A DNA stretch of 53,453 nucleotides from Pedosphaera parvula Ellin514 (GCF_000172555.1 NZ_ABOX02000052.1:1-53453), one strand, 5' to 3'. Positions 1 to 9,700 are shown, counted from the first letter of the stretch. Translations and numbers: made by a program. The notes: generated from the letters alone by a model not told the origin.

Positions 1-286
1 GACGAAAATAATTTAGTCCCGTGCTCTGCACTTTCCCCTCAACCAACTCATCATGCCGGCAAATCGGACAGACCTCCCGCGCTCTGTCTACATCCTTCGC
101 GCTGTGGAACACCTCCATGACTGCATCCAGGTCTTCCTGCCAAAACCGCGTGGAATCACCCACTTTACGATACGTAATTTTCCCGTCGCGCATCCAACGA
201 TAAAGGGTTGGTTCACCTACATCCAAATACTCCGCAGCCTCCTTGATGGAGTACCACTTCCTGCCTGTTGTTTCAGTCTTTTCCAT
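1..286 (-). CDS. Excisionase/MerR-type helix-turn-helix protein with a zinc-ribbon-like tail (partial, cut by left edge)
   Basis: Reading the minus strand from ATG at 284-286 gives 95 residues without a stop up to the window edge, so the C-terminus is missing. Residues 11-50 match the excisionase-type winged helix-turn-helix: WYSIKEAAEYLDV, then a recognition helix with PTLYRWMRDGKI and a wing with YRKVGDSTRF. After a short helical linker comes CPIC (C73, C76) followed by HDELVEGKVQSTGLNYF, which resembles the first half of a small zinc ribbon (DUF6487-like, by memory). GGGAG sits 8-10 bases before the ATG and supports the start. Such proteins bind DNA directly; the adjacent inverted and direct repeats at 323-380 are a likely operator. 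It faces away from the alpha-2-macroglobulin gene. The role (regulator or recombination directionality factor) is not determined; no integrase is visible. Confidence 0.8.
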   Translation of the reverse strand, partial: MEKTETTGRKWYSIKEAAEYLDVGEPTLYRWMRDGKITYRKVGDSTRFWQEDLDAVMEVFHSAKDVDRAREVCPICRHDELVEGKVQSTGLNYFR

Positions 287-322
287 AGCTTTTGCTCCCA
301 ATCCGGGTGCATTCATACTCCA

Positions 323-382
323 TTTACTATCATATGCAATTATTTTATTGCATATACAATTAAATGATAGTAAATGATAGTT
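323..382. promoter_or_regulatory. Operator-like nested inverted and tandem repeats between divergent genes
   Basis: TTTACTATCAT (323-333) and ATGATAGTAAA (364-374) form a perfect 11-base inverted repeat. Inside it, ATATGCAAT (332-340) and ATTGCATAT (347-355) form a second perfect 9-base inverted repeat. TAAATGATAG occurs twice in tandem at 361-380 and a third partial copy follows. The cluster is AT-rich and sits exactly between the divergent excisionase-type gene and the alpha-2-macroglobulin gene, so it is a likely binding site, perhaps for the excisionase-type protein itself. The assignment to that protein is inference. Confidence 0.6.
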
Positions 383-432
383 AATGACACGCAGGCAGGA
401 TTGCAGCATTCAACCAATCAGGAGTCATTGCT

Positions 433-3400
433 ATGAATCAACATTCTCAGAACGATCCCAAACATTCTTCGTCCCCTCACGGCGCTCCAAATCGAAAACC
501 CATCGGTAGCCTTCTCGCTAAAGGCCTTATCCTAGCCATCTTGGCAGTAACTGTTTATTCAATCTACGTTGCTGTCCACGAACCCGACCCGCAGGAAACG
601 GTATTCCTCGGCCAAACCAAACTCGCCAGTGCCAGTCCAGCCGCCTTCCGAATTCTTGTCCGCCACCGGGCCACAGGTTCTCCCGTTCAAAATGCCAAAG
701 TCGGTCTTAATCTCTCCTCCAAATTTCATTCCACCATAAATCTGGGCACTTTTTACACCGGAGCGGATGGCAGTCTGGGAGACAATATAAACATTCCCGA
801 CCTCCCGCCCGGTTCATACCAATTGACTGTGGATGTCTCCTCACGGTTGGGCCGGGATAAATTAATCGAAAAAATGGAAGTCCAACATGCTGTCCGCATT
901 CTCCTCTCCTCAGACAAACCGATTTATCAGCCCGGTCAGACCATTCGTCTCCGCAGTCTGGTGTCCAACACCCGCACACAAGCCCCATTCACCAATGAAC
1001 CTGTGACCTTTGAAGTAAGTGATCCCAAAGGAAACAAGGTGTTTAAGGAAACCCATAAAGTCTCGAGCTTCGGCATAGCCTCCGCCGACTTTGTTCTCGC
1101 CTCAGAGCTAAATCTCGGCAACTACACCATCCGTGCCATCAGCGGCACCGCCACCACGGAAAGCTCGATTCAGGTAAAGCGTTACGTCCTGCCCAAATTC
1201 AAAGTGAACATCACCACGGATAAAACCTATTATCTGCCCGGCTACAATGTGGCCGGGAAAATTCAGGTTAAATACTTTTTTGGCAAACCCGTCGCTAATG
1301 CTTCAGTAAAATTGAAAGTCACAAGTCTCCAGGAAAAATCATTCGCTGCTTTTGAGATCCCGGGCACAACCGACTCCTCCGGCAACTTCTCCTTCCAATT
1401 CGTTGCACCTGATTTTTTTGCCGGTATGCCGCAAAATAATCTCCAAGCCTTTTTGGATTTGAACGTTGAGGTCACTGACACCGCCGGACATCAGGAACAA
1501 ACAGCCTCGTCGCTGACTGTCACCCAAAGCGAGCTCGACCTCGCGGTCGTTCCTGATGGTGGCAGAGTGGTTCCCGGCGTTGAGAACCTTCTCTACGTCC
1601 TCACGACATATCCCGATGGCCAGCCTGCCATTTGTAAAGTCTTCCTCGCCGGAGCCTCTTACCAATCAGATGCCCAAGGGGTTTGTGTTATTAAGTTTTT
1701 CCCAGCAGAAATCAATCCCCTGTTGGAACTGCAAGCGCTCGATAACACAGGCAAAAAAGCCCGGCTCAACTATTATCCAGAGGTAAAGGCGGATACCTCG
1801 CCGCTGCTGTTGCGTACAGACAAGGCAATCTACGACGCTGGCCAGAGCGCAAACCTAACTATCCTCTCAACCAACAAGAACAATACAGTTTTCATCGATG
1901 TGATTCGCGACGGCCAAATGGTTCTTACTAAATCCGTAGTGTTGAAAAACCATCAAGCTCAGTATTCGCTTCCTCTCCCAACTTCCCTGGTTGGCGTTCT
2001 AAAAATTCATGCCTACCTGATCACGGATGACGGCGATGATCTCGGGCTCTCCCGGATTATTTACATCAATCCAACCTCCAATCTCAAAATCCAGGCGCTT
2101 GCTTCAAAGCCTGTTTATCGGCCGGGCGAAGTTGCGAAAGTTGAATTAAGTGTCACTGACGCTCAAGGACGCCCCGCTCCCAGCGCTCTCGGCATCAGTG
2201 CTGTGGATGAGAGTGTCTTTGCTTTGCATGGAAATCATCCCGGACTGTTGCAGCATTTCCTTGATGCCGAAAGCGACCTGCTTAAGCCGCGATTTCAGCT
2301 CAAGTCTTTCTCAGACCCAAGCCCTTTGCTTCTGGGCCCTGCCCCTAATCAAACCCTGGCTCAAGCCTATTTTTCTTCGCTCGAATCGGAACCTCCCAAT
2401 CCAGCGATGGAGAACCTGATTGGCAATGACCAACTGCCGCGCAAAGTACTGGATCACGTCCGCTCTATGCGCGGAACTCCCGATTACGAACGACTTCGCA
2501 AAGATCCATACTTTGCAGGGATTCTACAGCGTATCGAAAATGGCGTAGGCTACTATGATCTGCGTGAAGCCACCGGCCCTTCCAAGCTCCGAATTGTCGA
2601 ATCCAAACGCAAGGCGTATTTCCACAACCTCAAAGGCGCCGTCCTTACAATCGCCGGTGCCGCTCTATTCCTATTGCTGATGTTTCTGGTACTCCGTTCC
2701 GCCTACTCGGGAGAGATCCTGATGGTCGTAGCCATCCTTGCCATCATTGCCATTCTGGCAGGATTGCTTATGCCGGCTCTCGCCAAAGCCAAACAGAAAG
2801 CTTCAAGAATCAGTCTTATCAATGATCTGAAACAAATTGATCTCGCCAACCGCATGGCGGAGGAGGATAGAAAGGATGCAGGCGGAGCCAATTCAGCTCC
2901 GCGCGTCCGCCGTGATTTTCCCGAAACTCTTTTTTGGCAGCCTCAGTTGATCACGGATGACCAGGGCAAGGCATCACTGGAGATACCACTGGCCGATTCG
3001 ATCACCACCTGGCGCACCACAATTGACGCCGTTGACCACCATGGCAAGCTGGGCGGCACCGAACTCCCCATTGCAGTCTTTCAGGATTTCTTTGTTGATT
3101 TGGATCTGCCCGTTTCCCTGTCGCTCAACGACGAGGTCTCCATGTCTGTCACATGTTATAATTACCTGAATGAATCTCAGGATATTCATCTCAAACTTGC
3201 CCACTCGGATTGGTTCTACAGTCCATCAGCGGAGGCCACCCTTCACCTTGGGCCGAATGAAGTGAAAAGCGTGCATTTCTCACTAAAAACCCTCAGGGTT
3301 GGAACTCACTCGCTCCGGGTGACGGCAAAAGGGCGAAAGCTGTCCGATGCCATCGAACGTGAGATCAAAGTCCTTCCCACCGGCGATCAAATAGAGCTGA

Positions 3401-5007
3401 CCAAAAATGACTTTTTGAAGGATGGCTTTACCAGTGTATTCAATGTGCCAGCAACTGCCATTCCGGGCTCACAAAGCCTTTGGCTTAAATTCTATCCCTC
3501 CCGGTTCAGCGAAATTGTGGAAGGTCTGGACGGAATTTTAGAGGCTCCTCACGGTTGTTTTGAACAAACCTCCTCCACAACTTATCCCAATGTTTTGGTT
3601 CTCGAATATTTGAAACGAATGGGCCGATTGACTCCGGCAACCGAACTCAAGGCAAAATCGTTCATCAACGAGGGTTATCAACGATTGATTAGTTTTGAAG
3701 TCCCTGGCGGTGGGTTTGAGTGGTTCGGACATACTCCGGCACACGTGGGCTTGACCGCTTATGGCATCCTGGAATTTAAGGATATGAGCCGGGTGCATCC
3801 AGTCGATCAGGCTCTTATTGATCGCACGGTTAAATGGCTCTCAGCGCAACAAATGACCGATGGTTCGTGGAGCAGCTCAGCCGGGTTGGACTCATGGAGC
3901 AAGTTCGATGCGGTCACGCCCTACGTTGCCTGGGCTCTGGCTGAAGCGGGAGATAATTCTCAAAATCTTGAAAAAGCCCTCGCCTATCTCCAGTCCCACG
4001 AGAATGAATTCTCCACAGTTTATGCGAAGGCCCTGGTCGCGAATGCCTTTCTCGCTCATGACCGCGCCGATTCGTATGGTCGCAAACTCGCGGCTGAGTT
4101 GAAGCAAACTGCCCATCTGGACAATAATAAATCCATTCATTGGACTTCAGCTGGAACAAGCCTCAGCTATTCTCGCGGCGCAGATCTTGAGGTCGAAACC
4201 TCTGCGCTTTGCGCCATGGCGCTGATGAAAGCCGGCCTCTGGCCCGAATCGGTAAAGCAAGCGCTCACGTGGATCTCCGCTCATAAGACTCGCAACGGCA
4301 CGTGGGGTTCCACCCAGGCAACCATTCTTGCAATGCGCGCTTTGATCGAGGGAAGCACCACCTCTCTCGGCCAGGAATTTGACTCTACAGTCACTCTCTC
4401 GTCCAACGGAAAACCCATCCATACCTTTCACCTGAACAAACAAAACAGCGATGTCATGCAACAAATCGATCTCACCAAATATTTGCGCTCCGGAGAAAAC
4501 AGGATCGACCTGCATCAAGTTCCTGCTGGTGAATTGCCTTTCCAGCTGACTGGTGTTTACTGGCTCCCCAGTTCTCCTTCAACAATACCTCCTAAAGTGG
4601 CTGAAACTGGCAATCCTCAGCCCTTGGAAATAGTTCTGAATTACGACCGAACCACGCTGGCAGTGAACGATCAACTGCAATGCACCGCGACCGTTAAAAA
4701 TAGTTCCGGCAGCCTGATCAACATGGCGATAATCGATCTCAGCATTCCACCGGGTTTTGAGGTCGATTCCTCCGACTTCCAATCACTGTTGGCAGCAGGC
4801 AAAATCGAAAAATTCGAAGCGACGGCTAATCAGGTCGTTCTTTATTTGCGTGAACTGTCAGCTTCAGTTCCGTTCACCTTCAGTTATTCGTTGCGTGCCC
4901 GGTACCCACTTCGTATTCAAACCAGCCCCAGCACAGTCTACGAATACTACCAATCCAGGAACCGTGCGCAGAGCCGTTCCATTACTCTCGAAGTTGCCAA
5001 AGAATAA
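433..5007 (+). CDS. Alpha-2-macroglobulin family protein with thioester motif and an internal pseudopilin-like membrane hairpin
   Basis: A 1524-residue protein starting at ATG 433 behind AGGAG (420-424). An N-terminal signal anchor spans about residues 26-48. Macroglobulin domains follow: KPIYQPGQTIRLRSLV near 162 (MG2), KRYVLPKFKVNI near 249 (MG3), bait-region domain about 455-640 including KPVYRPGEVAKVELSV, the central A2M domain from about 829 (FPETLFWQPQLITDDQG), the thioester domain with GCFEQ (C1042, Q1045), and a C-terminal receptor-binding-like domain about 1430-1520. Cys and Gln of the thioester are both present (CxEQ; CLEQ is common in bacteria), so covalent trapping of attacking proteases is likely. 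Odd: residues 733-757 and 762-783 are two adjacent hydrophobic helices inserted between the bait and A2M domains, and the second (AIIAILAGLLMPALAKAKQKA) looks like a verrucomicrobial pseudopilin helix. The presence of the receptor-binding domain makes it more like eukaryotic A2M than the E. coli type. No penicillin-binding protein 1C neighbour is seen. Confidence 0.92.
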   Translation: MNQHSQNDPKHSSSPHGAPNRKPIGSLLAKGLILAILAVTVYSIYVAVHEPDPQETVFLGQTKLASASPAAFRILVRHRATGSPVQNAKVGLNLSSKFHSTINLGTFYTGADGSLGDNINIPDLPPGSYQLTVDVSSRLGRDKLIEKMEVQHAVRILLSSDKPIYQPGQTIRLRSLVSNTRTQAPFTNEPVTFEVSDPKGNKVFKETHKVSSFGIASADFVLASELNLGNYTIRAISGTATTESSIQVKRYVLPKFKVNITTDKTYYLPGYNVAGKIQVKYFFGKPVANASVKLKVTSLQEKSFAAFEIPGTTDSSGNFSFQFVAPDFFAGMPQNNLQAFLDLNVEVTDTAGHQEQTASSLTVTQSELDLAVVPDGGRVVPGVENLLYVLTTYPDGQPAICKVFLAGASYQSDAQGVCVIKFFPAEINPLLELQALDNTGKKARLNYYPEVKADTSPLLLRTDKAIYDAGQSANLTILSTNKNNTVFIDVIRDGQMVLTKSVVLKNHQAQYSLPLPTSLVGVLKIHAYLITDDGDDLGLSRIIYINPTSNLKIQALASKPVYRPGEVAKVELSVTDAQGRPAPSALGISAVDESVFALHGNHPGLLQHFLDAESDLLKPRFQLKSFSDPSPLLLGPAPNQTLAQAYFSSLESEPPNPAMENLIGNDQLPRKVLDHVRSMRGTPDYERLRKDPYFAGILQRIENGVGYYDLREATGPSKLRIVESKRKAYFHNLKGAVLTIAGAALFLLLMFLVLRSAYSGEILMVVAILAIIAILAGLLMPALAKAKQKASRISLINDLKQIDLANRMAEEDRKDAGGANSAPRVRRDFPETLFWQPQLITDDQGKASLEIPLADSITTWRTTIDAVDHHGKLGGTELPIAVFQDFFVDLDLPVSLSLNDEVSMSVTCYNYLNESQDIHLKLAHSDWFYSPSAEATLHLGPNEVKSVHFSLKTLRVGTHSLRVTAKGRKLSDAIEREIKVLPTGDQIELTKNDFLKDGFTSVFNVPATAIPGSQSLWLKFYPSRFSEIVEGLDGILEAPHGCFEQTSSTTYPNVLVLEYLKRMGRLTPATELKAKSFINEGYQRLISFEVPGGGFEWFGHTPAHVGLTAYGILEFKDMSRVHPVDQALIDRTVKWLSAQQMTDGSWSSSAGLDSWSKFDAVTPYVAWALAEAGDNSQNLEKALAYLQSHENEFSTVYAKALVANAFLAHDRADSYGRKLAAELKQTAHLDNNKSIHWTSAGTSLSYSRGADLEVETSALCAMALMKAGLWPESVKQALTWISAHKTRNGTWGSTQATILAMRALIEGSTTSLGQEFDSTVTLSSNGKPIHTFHLNKQNSDVMQQIDLTKYLRSGENRIDLHQVPAGELPFQLTGVYWLPSSPSTIPPKVAETGNPQPLEIVLNYDRTTLAVNDQLQCTATVKNSSGSLINMAIIDLSIPPGFEVDSSDFQSLLAAGKIEKFEATANQVVLYLRELSASVPFTFSYSLRARYPLRIQTSPSTVYEYYQSRNRAQSRSITLEVAKE

Positions 5008-5053
5008 CAGGTGCACCGTTGGGATGACATATCACCATCAACCAGTGCACCTG
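5008..5053. terminator. Inverted repeat between convergent genes, possible terminator
   Basis: CAGGTGCAC (5008-5016) pairs perfectly with GTGCACCTG (5045-5053), beginning one base after the stop codon of the alpha-2-macroglobulin gene and just before the end of the convergent DUF6159 gene. There is no U-rich tail, so it may stabilise 3' ends and not act as a classical intrinsic terminator. Confidence 0.45.
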
Positions 5054-5093
5054 CGATAAATCAGACCTCTTCAAGGCCGCCCGATTCCAGCGG

Positions 5094-6035
5094 TCAGCCT
5101 TTTTTGACTTTCCATGCCAACTCCATCATTTCGGAAGTGTAGGGCTGAGGCAGATCGCCGTGTGCGGCGTAGAGGAAAAGGGCGCAACGAAAAATTTGGC
5201 TGGCAACGCTCATGATGTAACTCAGCACAATAATTGAAAACAACCAACTCACACCCACCATCACCCCCAGCAACACTGAATGCAGGGCAATGGCTGCAAA
5301 AATACCGCCTGCCAGCCAGACCAGCGAAATAAGCATGATGATGGAACCGCCGAAACTCACCCCCACGTAGCCGATCAATGATTCTCCCCAGGTCCGAGTT
5401 AAAGTCACTGCCGACTTTTTCAAGACCTTCACCGGATTGATCGCTTCTTCATCGGTCACAATCACCGGAATCACAAACACGCAAGCAATGCTCCAGGCTG
5501 CTCCCACCAACTTCATCACAATCTGGCCCACAATTCCAAAACGCTGCTCCAGGGATTTTATGATAAACCCGATCAATCCTGCGAACGCAGTCCACATCAA
5601 AATTTGCTTCCATTTGCCGCACGCAAACCGCAACCCTCCCCCGACTGTTACAGAGCCGCCGCCCAGCGCACTCAATATCTGGGAATAAAAGGCCACATTG
5701 AAGAAGGTGGCGCAGAACATCGAAACGAAATACATCGCCGCAAAGTAGGCCACACCCAATGGCTTTACTCCGCTGAGGGCCTGATATCGCCCATAGTGGT
5801 TGCCGCTGTGCGCCATACTCCCGGTATCATAGATGGTGTTCACCACCTTGCCCCAGTGTTCGCCAGAGGTGTAACTATAGCCAGTTGGCTGGAAGGCAAC
5901 GGGCAGAATAAACAGCATCGTGATGATGATGGTGAACGTGGCGGTAAGAATTGGAAACACCAGCAATTTCTTATTTTGCTGCATTACGTAAAGTGAACTC
6001 TTGAACAACTCCCAGCTTCTTCTGAACTTTTCCAT
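5094..6035 (-). CDS. DUF6159 family integral membrane protein
   Basis: The start is taken at ATG 6033-6035 because AAGGA lies 8 bases upstream and the protein then begins MEKFRRSWELFKSSLYVMQQ, the usual opening of this family (N-terminal amphipathic stretch followed by NKKLLVFPIL). A longer reading frame to 6086 has no ribosome-binding site. The 313-residue product has about six hydrophobic segments in pairs: after the N-terminal KLLVFP box, around the GVAYFAAMYFVSMFCATFFNVAFY region, a glycine-rich loop (GGGSVTVGGGLRFACGKWKQI), and two further pairs before a short basic tail. This is a polytopic inner membrane protein of unknown function, resembling permease-like glycerophosphoryl/DUF975-type proteins only in general form. 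It is convergent with the alpha-2-macroglobulin gene. No catalytic motif is visible. Confidence 0.8.
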   Translation of the reverse strand: MEKFRRSWELFKSSLYVMQQNKKLLVFPILTATFTIIITMLFILPVAFQPTGYSYTSGEHWGKVVNTIYDTGSMAHSGNHYGRYQALSGVKPLGVAYFAAMYFVSMFCATFFNVAFYSQILSALGGGSVTVGGGLRFACGKWKQILMWTAFAGLIGFIIKSLEQRFGIVGQIVMKLVGAAWSIACVFVIPVIVTDEEAINPVKVLKKSAVTLTRTWGESLIGYVGVSFGGSIIMLISLVWLAGGIFAAIALHSVLLGVMVGVSWLFSIIVLSYIMSVASQIFRCALFLYAAHGDLPQPYTSEMMELAWKVKKG

Positions 6036-6513
6036 AATTATCCTTATTTGTGTTAAACGTTCCGGAACCCTTCTCCAGGAAAACAAACTTCTGGACTCAT
6101 TTTTTCCAACTTTGATGAAACCCCGCTCTTACAGACGCTTCCTCTTTGTATGACTGCCAGGCTGGACAGTCAATCTTTCGGTGCTTATAAATCTACACTT
6201 CGTTTATACTCACTCCACACCTTTGCATTTGGGTCATTAGTGCCTTTTCATTACCCGAGATATTGGCCAGTTGATCTTGAACCGGAGAGTAAGTTGATCG
6301 CACCTCTCATTTTTCCATTCCAGCAAGAACTTTCGCCACAAGGATTTTATAACTGACTGGTGTTTAGCTTTTTACCTTACCGCATAAGATTTCACTCAAG
6401 AAAAAATTTGGAACTCGTTGAATTACATGCTTTTTTCAATCGTCAGAGTTGCAATAGTTATTTTGAGGATGTTTAATAATTGGATAATGACCCCGGTTTT
6501 CAAATTTGGTTTT
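6036..6513. other. Gene-free spacer between divergent genes
   Basis: This 478-base stretch separates the DUF6159 gene (minus) from the first DUF1553 operon (plus) and should contain both promoters. It is AT-rich near 6350-6480. Several weak starts in frame with the next gene lie in its right end (TTG 6418, ATG 6427, ATG 6469, ATG 6487). I see no convincing small gene, strong inverted repeat or unambiguous -35/-10 pair. Confidence 0.4.
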
Positions 6514-9500
6514 ATGACACCTTTGTCGACAAAGCTTTTTCTAGCACTCCTGGGCACGCTTGTGGCCTCGCAGGTTAATGCAGCTCCTGCTCCCGACAAG
6601 ATTGAATACAACCGCGACATTCGCCCCATCCTTTCGGAGAACTGCTTCGGTTGCCACGGTCCGGATTCCGCTTCACGCAAGGCGGGTTTGCGCCTCGATA
6701 AACTCGACGAAGCCACAGCGCCCAGAAAAGAAAACAAATTCGCCATCGTCCCGGGTAGTCCTGAGAAAAGCGAACTGGTCCGTCGTATCACGGCCTCTGA
6801 CCCGGACGACATCATGCCTCCGGCCAAAACCCACAAAACTCTCTCCTCAAAAGAAAAAGACCTTCTCAAGCTCTGGATTGCCGGCGGTGCAAAATATCAG
6901 GCCCACTGGTCTTTCCTTGCACCAACCCGCCCTGAGTTGCCCAAGGTAAAAAACCGCCGCTGGGTTCATAATCCAATAGATCAATTCCTTCTGGCGCGCC
7001 TCGAAAAGGAAGGGCTTAAACCCGCTTCCGAAGCGGATCGCCGCACTCTGGCCCGCCGTGTGACGCTTGATTTGACTGGTCTTCCGCCTAAACCAGAGGA
7101 CGTCGAGGTTTTCTTGAAAGACACTTCAGCCAATGCTTACGAAAAACTTGTCGACCGTCTTTTAGCATCTCCCCAATATGGTGAACACCGGGCTCGCTAT
7201 TGGCTTGATACGGCTCGTTATGCGGATTCCAACGGCATCCATTTCGACAACTACCGTGAAATCTGGTCTTATCGTGATTGGATAATAAAAGCATTCAACC
7301 GCAACCTGTCATTCGATAAATTTACCATCGATCAACTCGCCGGTGATCTGCTGCCCGGGCATGATCTCGATGACGATGTTGCCACCGGCTTCAATCGTTG
7401 CAACATGACCACGAACGAAGGCGGCGCGATTGATGACGAATATTATGTGCTCTACGCCCGCGATCGCACCGAAGCCACCGGGCAGACCTGGTTGGGCCTT
7501 ACCGTTGGCTGCGCCGTTTGTCACGATCACAAATTTGATCCTCTCTCACAAAAAGAGTTTTACTCGCTCTCCGCATTCTTCAACAACACCACCCAAAAGG
7601 CCATGGATGGAAATGTCCAAAACACGCCTCCCATTCTGGTGGTTCCTTTGGAACAAGATCGCGCCAAATGGGAATCCCTTTCTCCCCGCATCGACGCCGC
7701 CAAAGCGAAACTCGACGACCGCCGCAAAGTCGCGCGCCCTGATTTCGATATCTGGTTCACCAATGTTTCGGCCAAAGCCTTTTCCAAACGCCTGCCCAAG
7801 GATGTCCCCCAGTTCCGCGCTCTTCTCGCCGATAACAAAACCAACTCCATCCAGGTCGCCGTTAATGGCGAGAATCGCACGGTAACTCTGGCCACCAACG
7901 CTCATTGGCAAGGCGGCTATACTGCGGCCAAGGCCTATACCAGCGATGCCAAAACAACCCCGGCGCTGGATGACGTTGGTGATTTCGACAAAGACCAATC
8001 CTTCTCTTACGGTGCCTGGGTTTATCTCGCCAAGGGCCGTGATGGCGCTGTCATCGCCCGCATGGATGATCAACATGATTACCGCGGCTGGGATCTCTGG
8101 CTCGAAGGCGGCAAGCCCGGCACACACATTGTGAGCAAATGGCCCGAAGATGCCTTGAAGGTCGTGGCGAACAAAGCAATCGATGCCAAGCGCTGGACTC
8201 ACGTTTGCATCACGTACGATGGTTCCGCCAAGGCGAGCGGCGTTAAAATCTACATGGACGGCGAACTCCAGGAATCGGTCGGTGTCCAGGCTGACAAACT
8301 CCAAAACACGCTTCGCACGAAGGTCCCGTTCAAAATCGGCCAGCGTAATACTTCCTCTCCGTTGGATACGGCGGGCATCCAGGACGTGCGTATCTACAAT
8401 CGCGTGCTCAAACCCACCGAAGTCAAGTCGCTGGCCACGGATACCCGTATGGCCTATCTGGTTACCCGCTTAAAAAAGAAGGAGAACGACAAGGAGAAGG
8501 ACGAACTTTATACCGGTTACCTCAAGGATTTTGACCAGCCATACCAGGACCTCTCCAAGTCAGTTGCCGAGGTGGAGCGTCAAGGCGCTGACATAAAGGC
8601 TCGCGCCACCGTTGCCCACGTCATGCACGAAAAGCCTGAATCTCCCGAGGCTTTCGTGTTGTTCCGTGGTGAATATGATAAGCGTCGCGACAAGGTCGAA
8701 CCGACCACTCCCAAGGCATTGCCAGCCATGCCTGCCGACTTCCCCCGTAACCGCCTCGGCTTTGCCAAATGGCTGCTGCTCCCGGAACATCCCCTCACTG
8801 CCCGGGTGAACGTGAACCGATTCTGGCAGGAACTTTTTGGTGTGGGCATCGTCCGCACCACGGGAGATTTCGGCATCACCGGCGAACTTCCTTCCAACCA
8901 GGCTTTGCTTGACTGGCTGGCAGTTGAATTTCGCGAATCTGGCTGGGACATGAAACATATGTATAAGCTGATGGTAATGTCCTCCTCCTATCGGCAGGCA
9001 GCTACGGTTACTCCGGAAAAGCTTTCCAAGGATCCTGATAATCGCCTGCTCTCGCGCGGCCCCCGCTTCCGCATGGATGGGGAAATGGTCCGTGACTACG
9101 CTCTCTCAGCCAGTGGCCTGCTTATCCCGAAGATCGGCGGCCCCAGCGTGAAGCCCTATCAACCGGATGGCGTATGGGAAGCCGTGGCCATGATCGGCAG
9201 CAATACCCGCGATTACAAACGCGACTCTGGCGAGGCTCTTTATCGTCGCAGCCTCTATACTTTCTGGAAGCGCGCCGCACCACCTGCCTCCATGGAAATC
9301 TTTAACGCTCCCAGCCGCGAAACCTGCACCGTGCGCCGCGAACGAACAGACACTCCCCTACAAGCTTTGGTAACCATGGACGACCCGCAATTTATCGAAG
9401 CTGCTCGCAATCTGGCCCAACATGCACTCAAGGATTGCGGCGCCAGGGATGAAGTTCGCATTGATTTTATTGCCCAACGGCTTCTCGCACGACCGCTTAA

Positions 9501-9696
9501 ACCGGCGGAATTAAAAATCGTCAGTTCCGGCTATAAAGGCCTGCTTGCTCACTACCAGTCCACTCCCAAAGCCGCGGAGGCCTTGGTTTCAGTGGGCGAA
9601 TCCAAGCCAGACCCTTCTCTGGATCGCCCCACCCTCGCGGCTTACACCATGGTGGCCAACCAACTGATGAACCTGGATGAAGTCCTGAATAAATAA
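6514..9696 (+). CDS. Secreted PSCyt1-PSD1-LamG-DUF1553 protein (first copy)
   Basis: A planctomycete/verrucomicrobia-type exported protein of about 1060 residues. ATG 6514 gives a clean signal peptide (MTPLSTKLFLALLGTLVASQ, cut after VNA); upstream in-frame starts to 6418 would add a non-secretory leader. Domains in order: PSCyt1 with heme-attachment CFGCH (C44, C47, H48, in YNRDIRPILSENCFGCHG), DUF1549 (PSD1) beginning PIDQFLLARLEKEGLKP, a LamG/concanavalin-like insert about 495-650 (DQSFSYGAWVYLAKG and MDDQHDYRGWDLWLEGG), and DUF1553 (PSD2) beginning NRLGFAKWLLLPEHPLTARV. The family is always found beside DUF1501 genes, as here (gene starts 4 bases after this stop). It is thought to act in uptake or breakdown of complex substrates in the periplasm, but no activity is established. 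A related copy lies at 11280-14459. Confidence 0.92.
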   Translation: MTPLSTKLFLALLGTLVASQVNAAPAPDKIEYNRDIRPILSENCFGCHGPDSASRKAGLRLDKLDEATAPRKENKFAIVPGSPEKSELVRRITASDPDDIMPPAKTHKTLSSKEKDLLKLWIAGGAKYQAHWSFLAPTRPELPKVKNRRWVHNPIDQFLLARLEKEGLKPASEADRRTLARRVTLDLTGLPPKPEDVEVFLKDTSANAYEKLVDRLLASPQYGEHRARYWLDTARYADSNGIHFDNYREIWSYRDWIIKAFNRNLSFDKFTIDQLAGDLLPGHDLDDDVATGFNRCNMTTNEGGAIDDEYYVLYARDRTEATGQTWLGLTVGCAVCHDHKFDPLSQKEFYSLSAFFNNTTQKAMDGNVQNTPPILVVPLEQDRAKWESLSPRIDAAKAKLDDRRKVARPDFDIWFTNVSAKAFSKRLPKDVPQFRALLADNKTNSIQVAVNGENRTVTLATNAHWQGGYTAAKAYTSDAKTTPALDDVGDFDKDQSFSYGAWVYLAKGRDGAVIARMDDQHDYRGWDLWLEGGKPGTHIVSKWPEDALKVVANKAIDAKRWTHVCITYDGSAKASGVKIYMDGELQESVGVQADKLQNTLRTKVPFKIGQRNTSSPLDTAGIQDVRIYNRVLKPTEVKSLATDTRMAYLVTRLKKKENDKEKDELYTGYLKDFDQPYQDLSKSVAEVERQGADIKARATVAHVMHEKPESPEAFVLFRGEYDKRRDKVEPTTPKALPAMPADFPRNRLGFAKWLLLPEHPLTARVNVNRFWQELFGVGIVRTTGDFGITGELPSNQALLDWLAVEFRESGWDMKHMYKLMVMSSSYRQAATVTPEKLSKDPDNRLLSRGPRFRMDGEMVRDYALSASGLLIPKIGGPSVKPYQPDGVWEAVAMIGSNTRDYKRDSGEALYRRSLYTFWKRAAPPASMEIFNAPSRETCTVRRERTDTPLQALVTMDDPQFIEAARNLAQHALKDCGARDEVRIDFIAQRLLARPLKPAELKIVSSGYKGLLAHYQSTPKAAEALVSVGESKPDPSLDRPTLAAYTMVANQLMNLDEVLNK

Positions 9697-9700
9697 GCTT

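Noticed and set aside
53-367. 104-codon plus-strand frame at the left edge
   Set aside because: It is antisense to the excisionase-type gene, which has a recognisable fold and ribosome-binding site.
7546-8304. 252-codon minus-strand frame in the first DUF1553 gene
   Set aside because: Antisense shadow of a conserved coding region; composition is not that of a protein gene.
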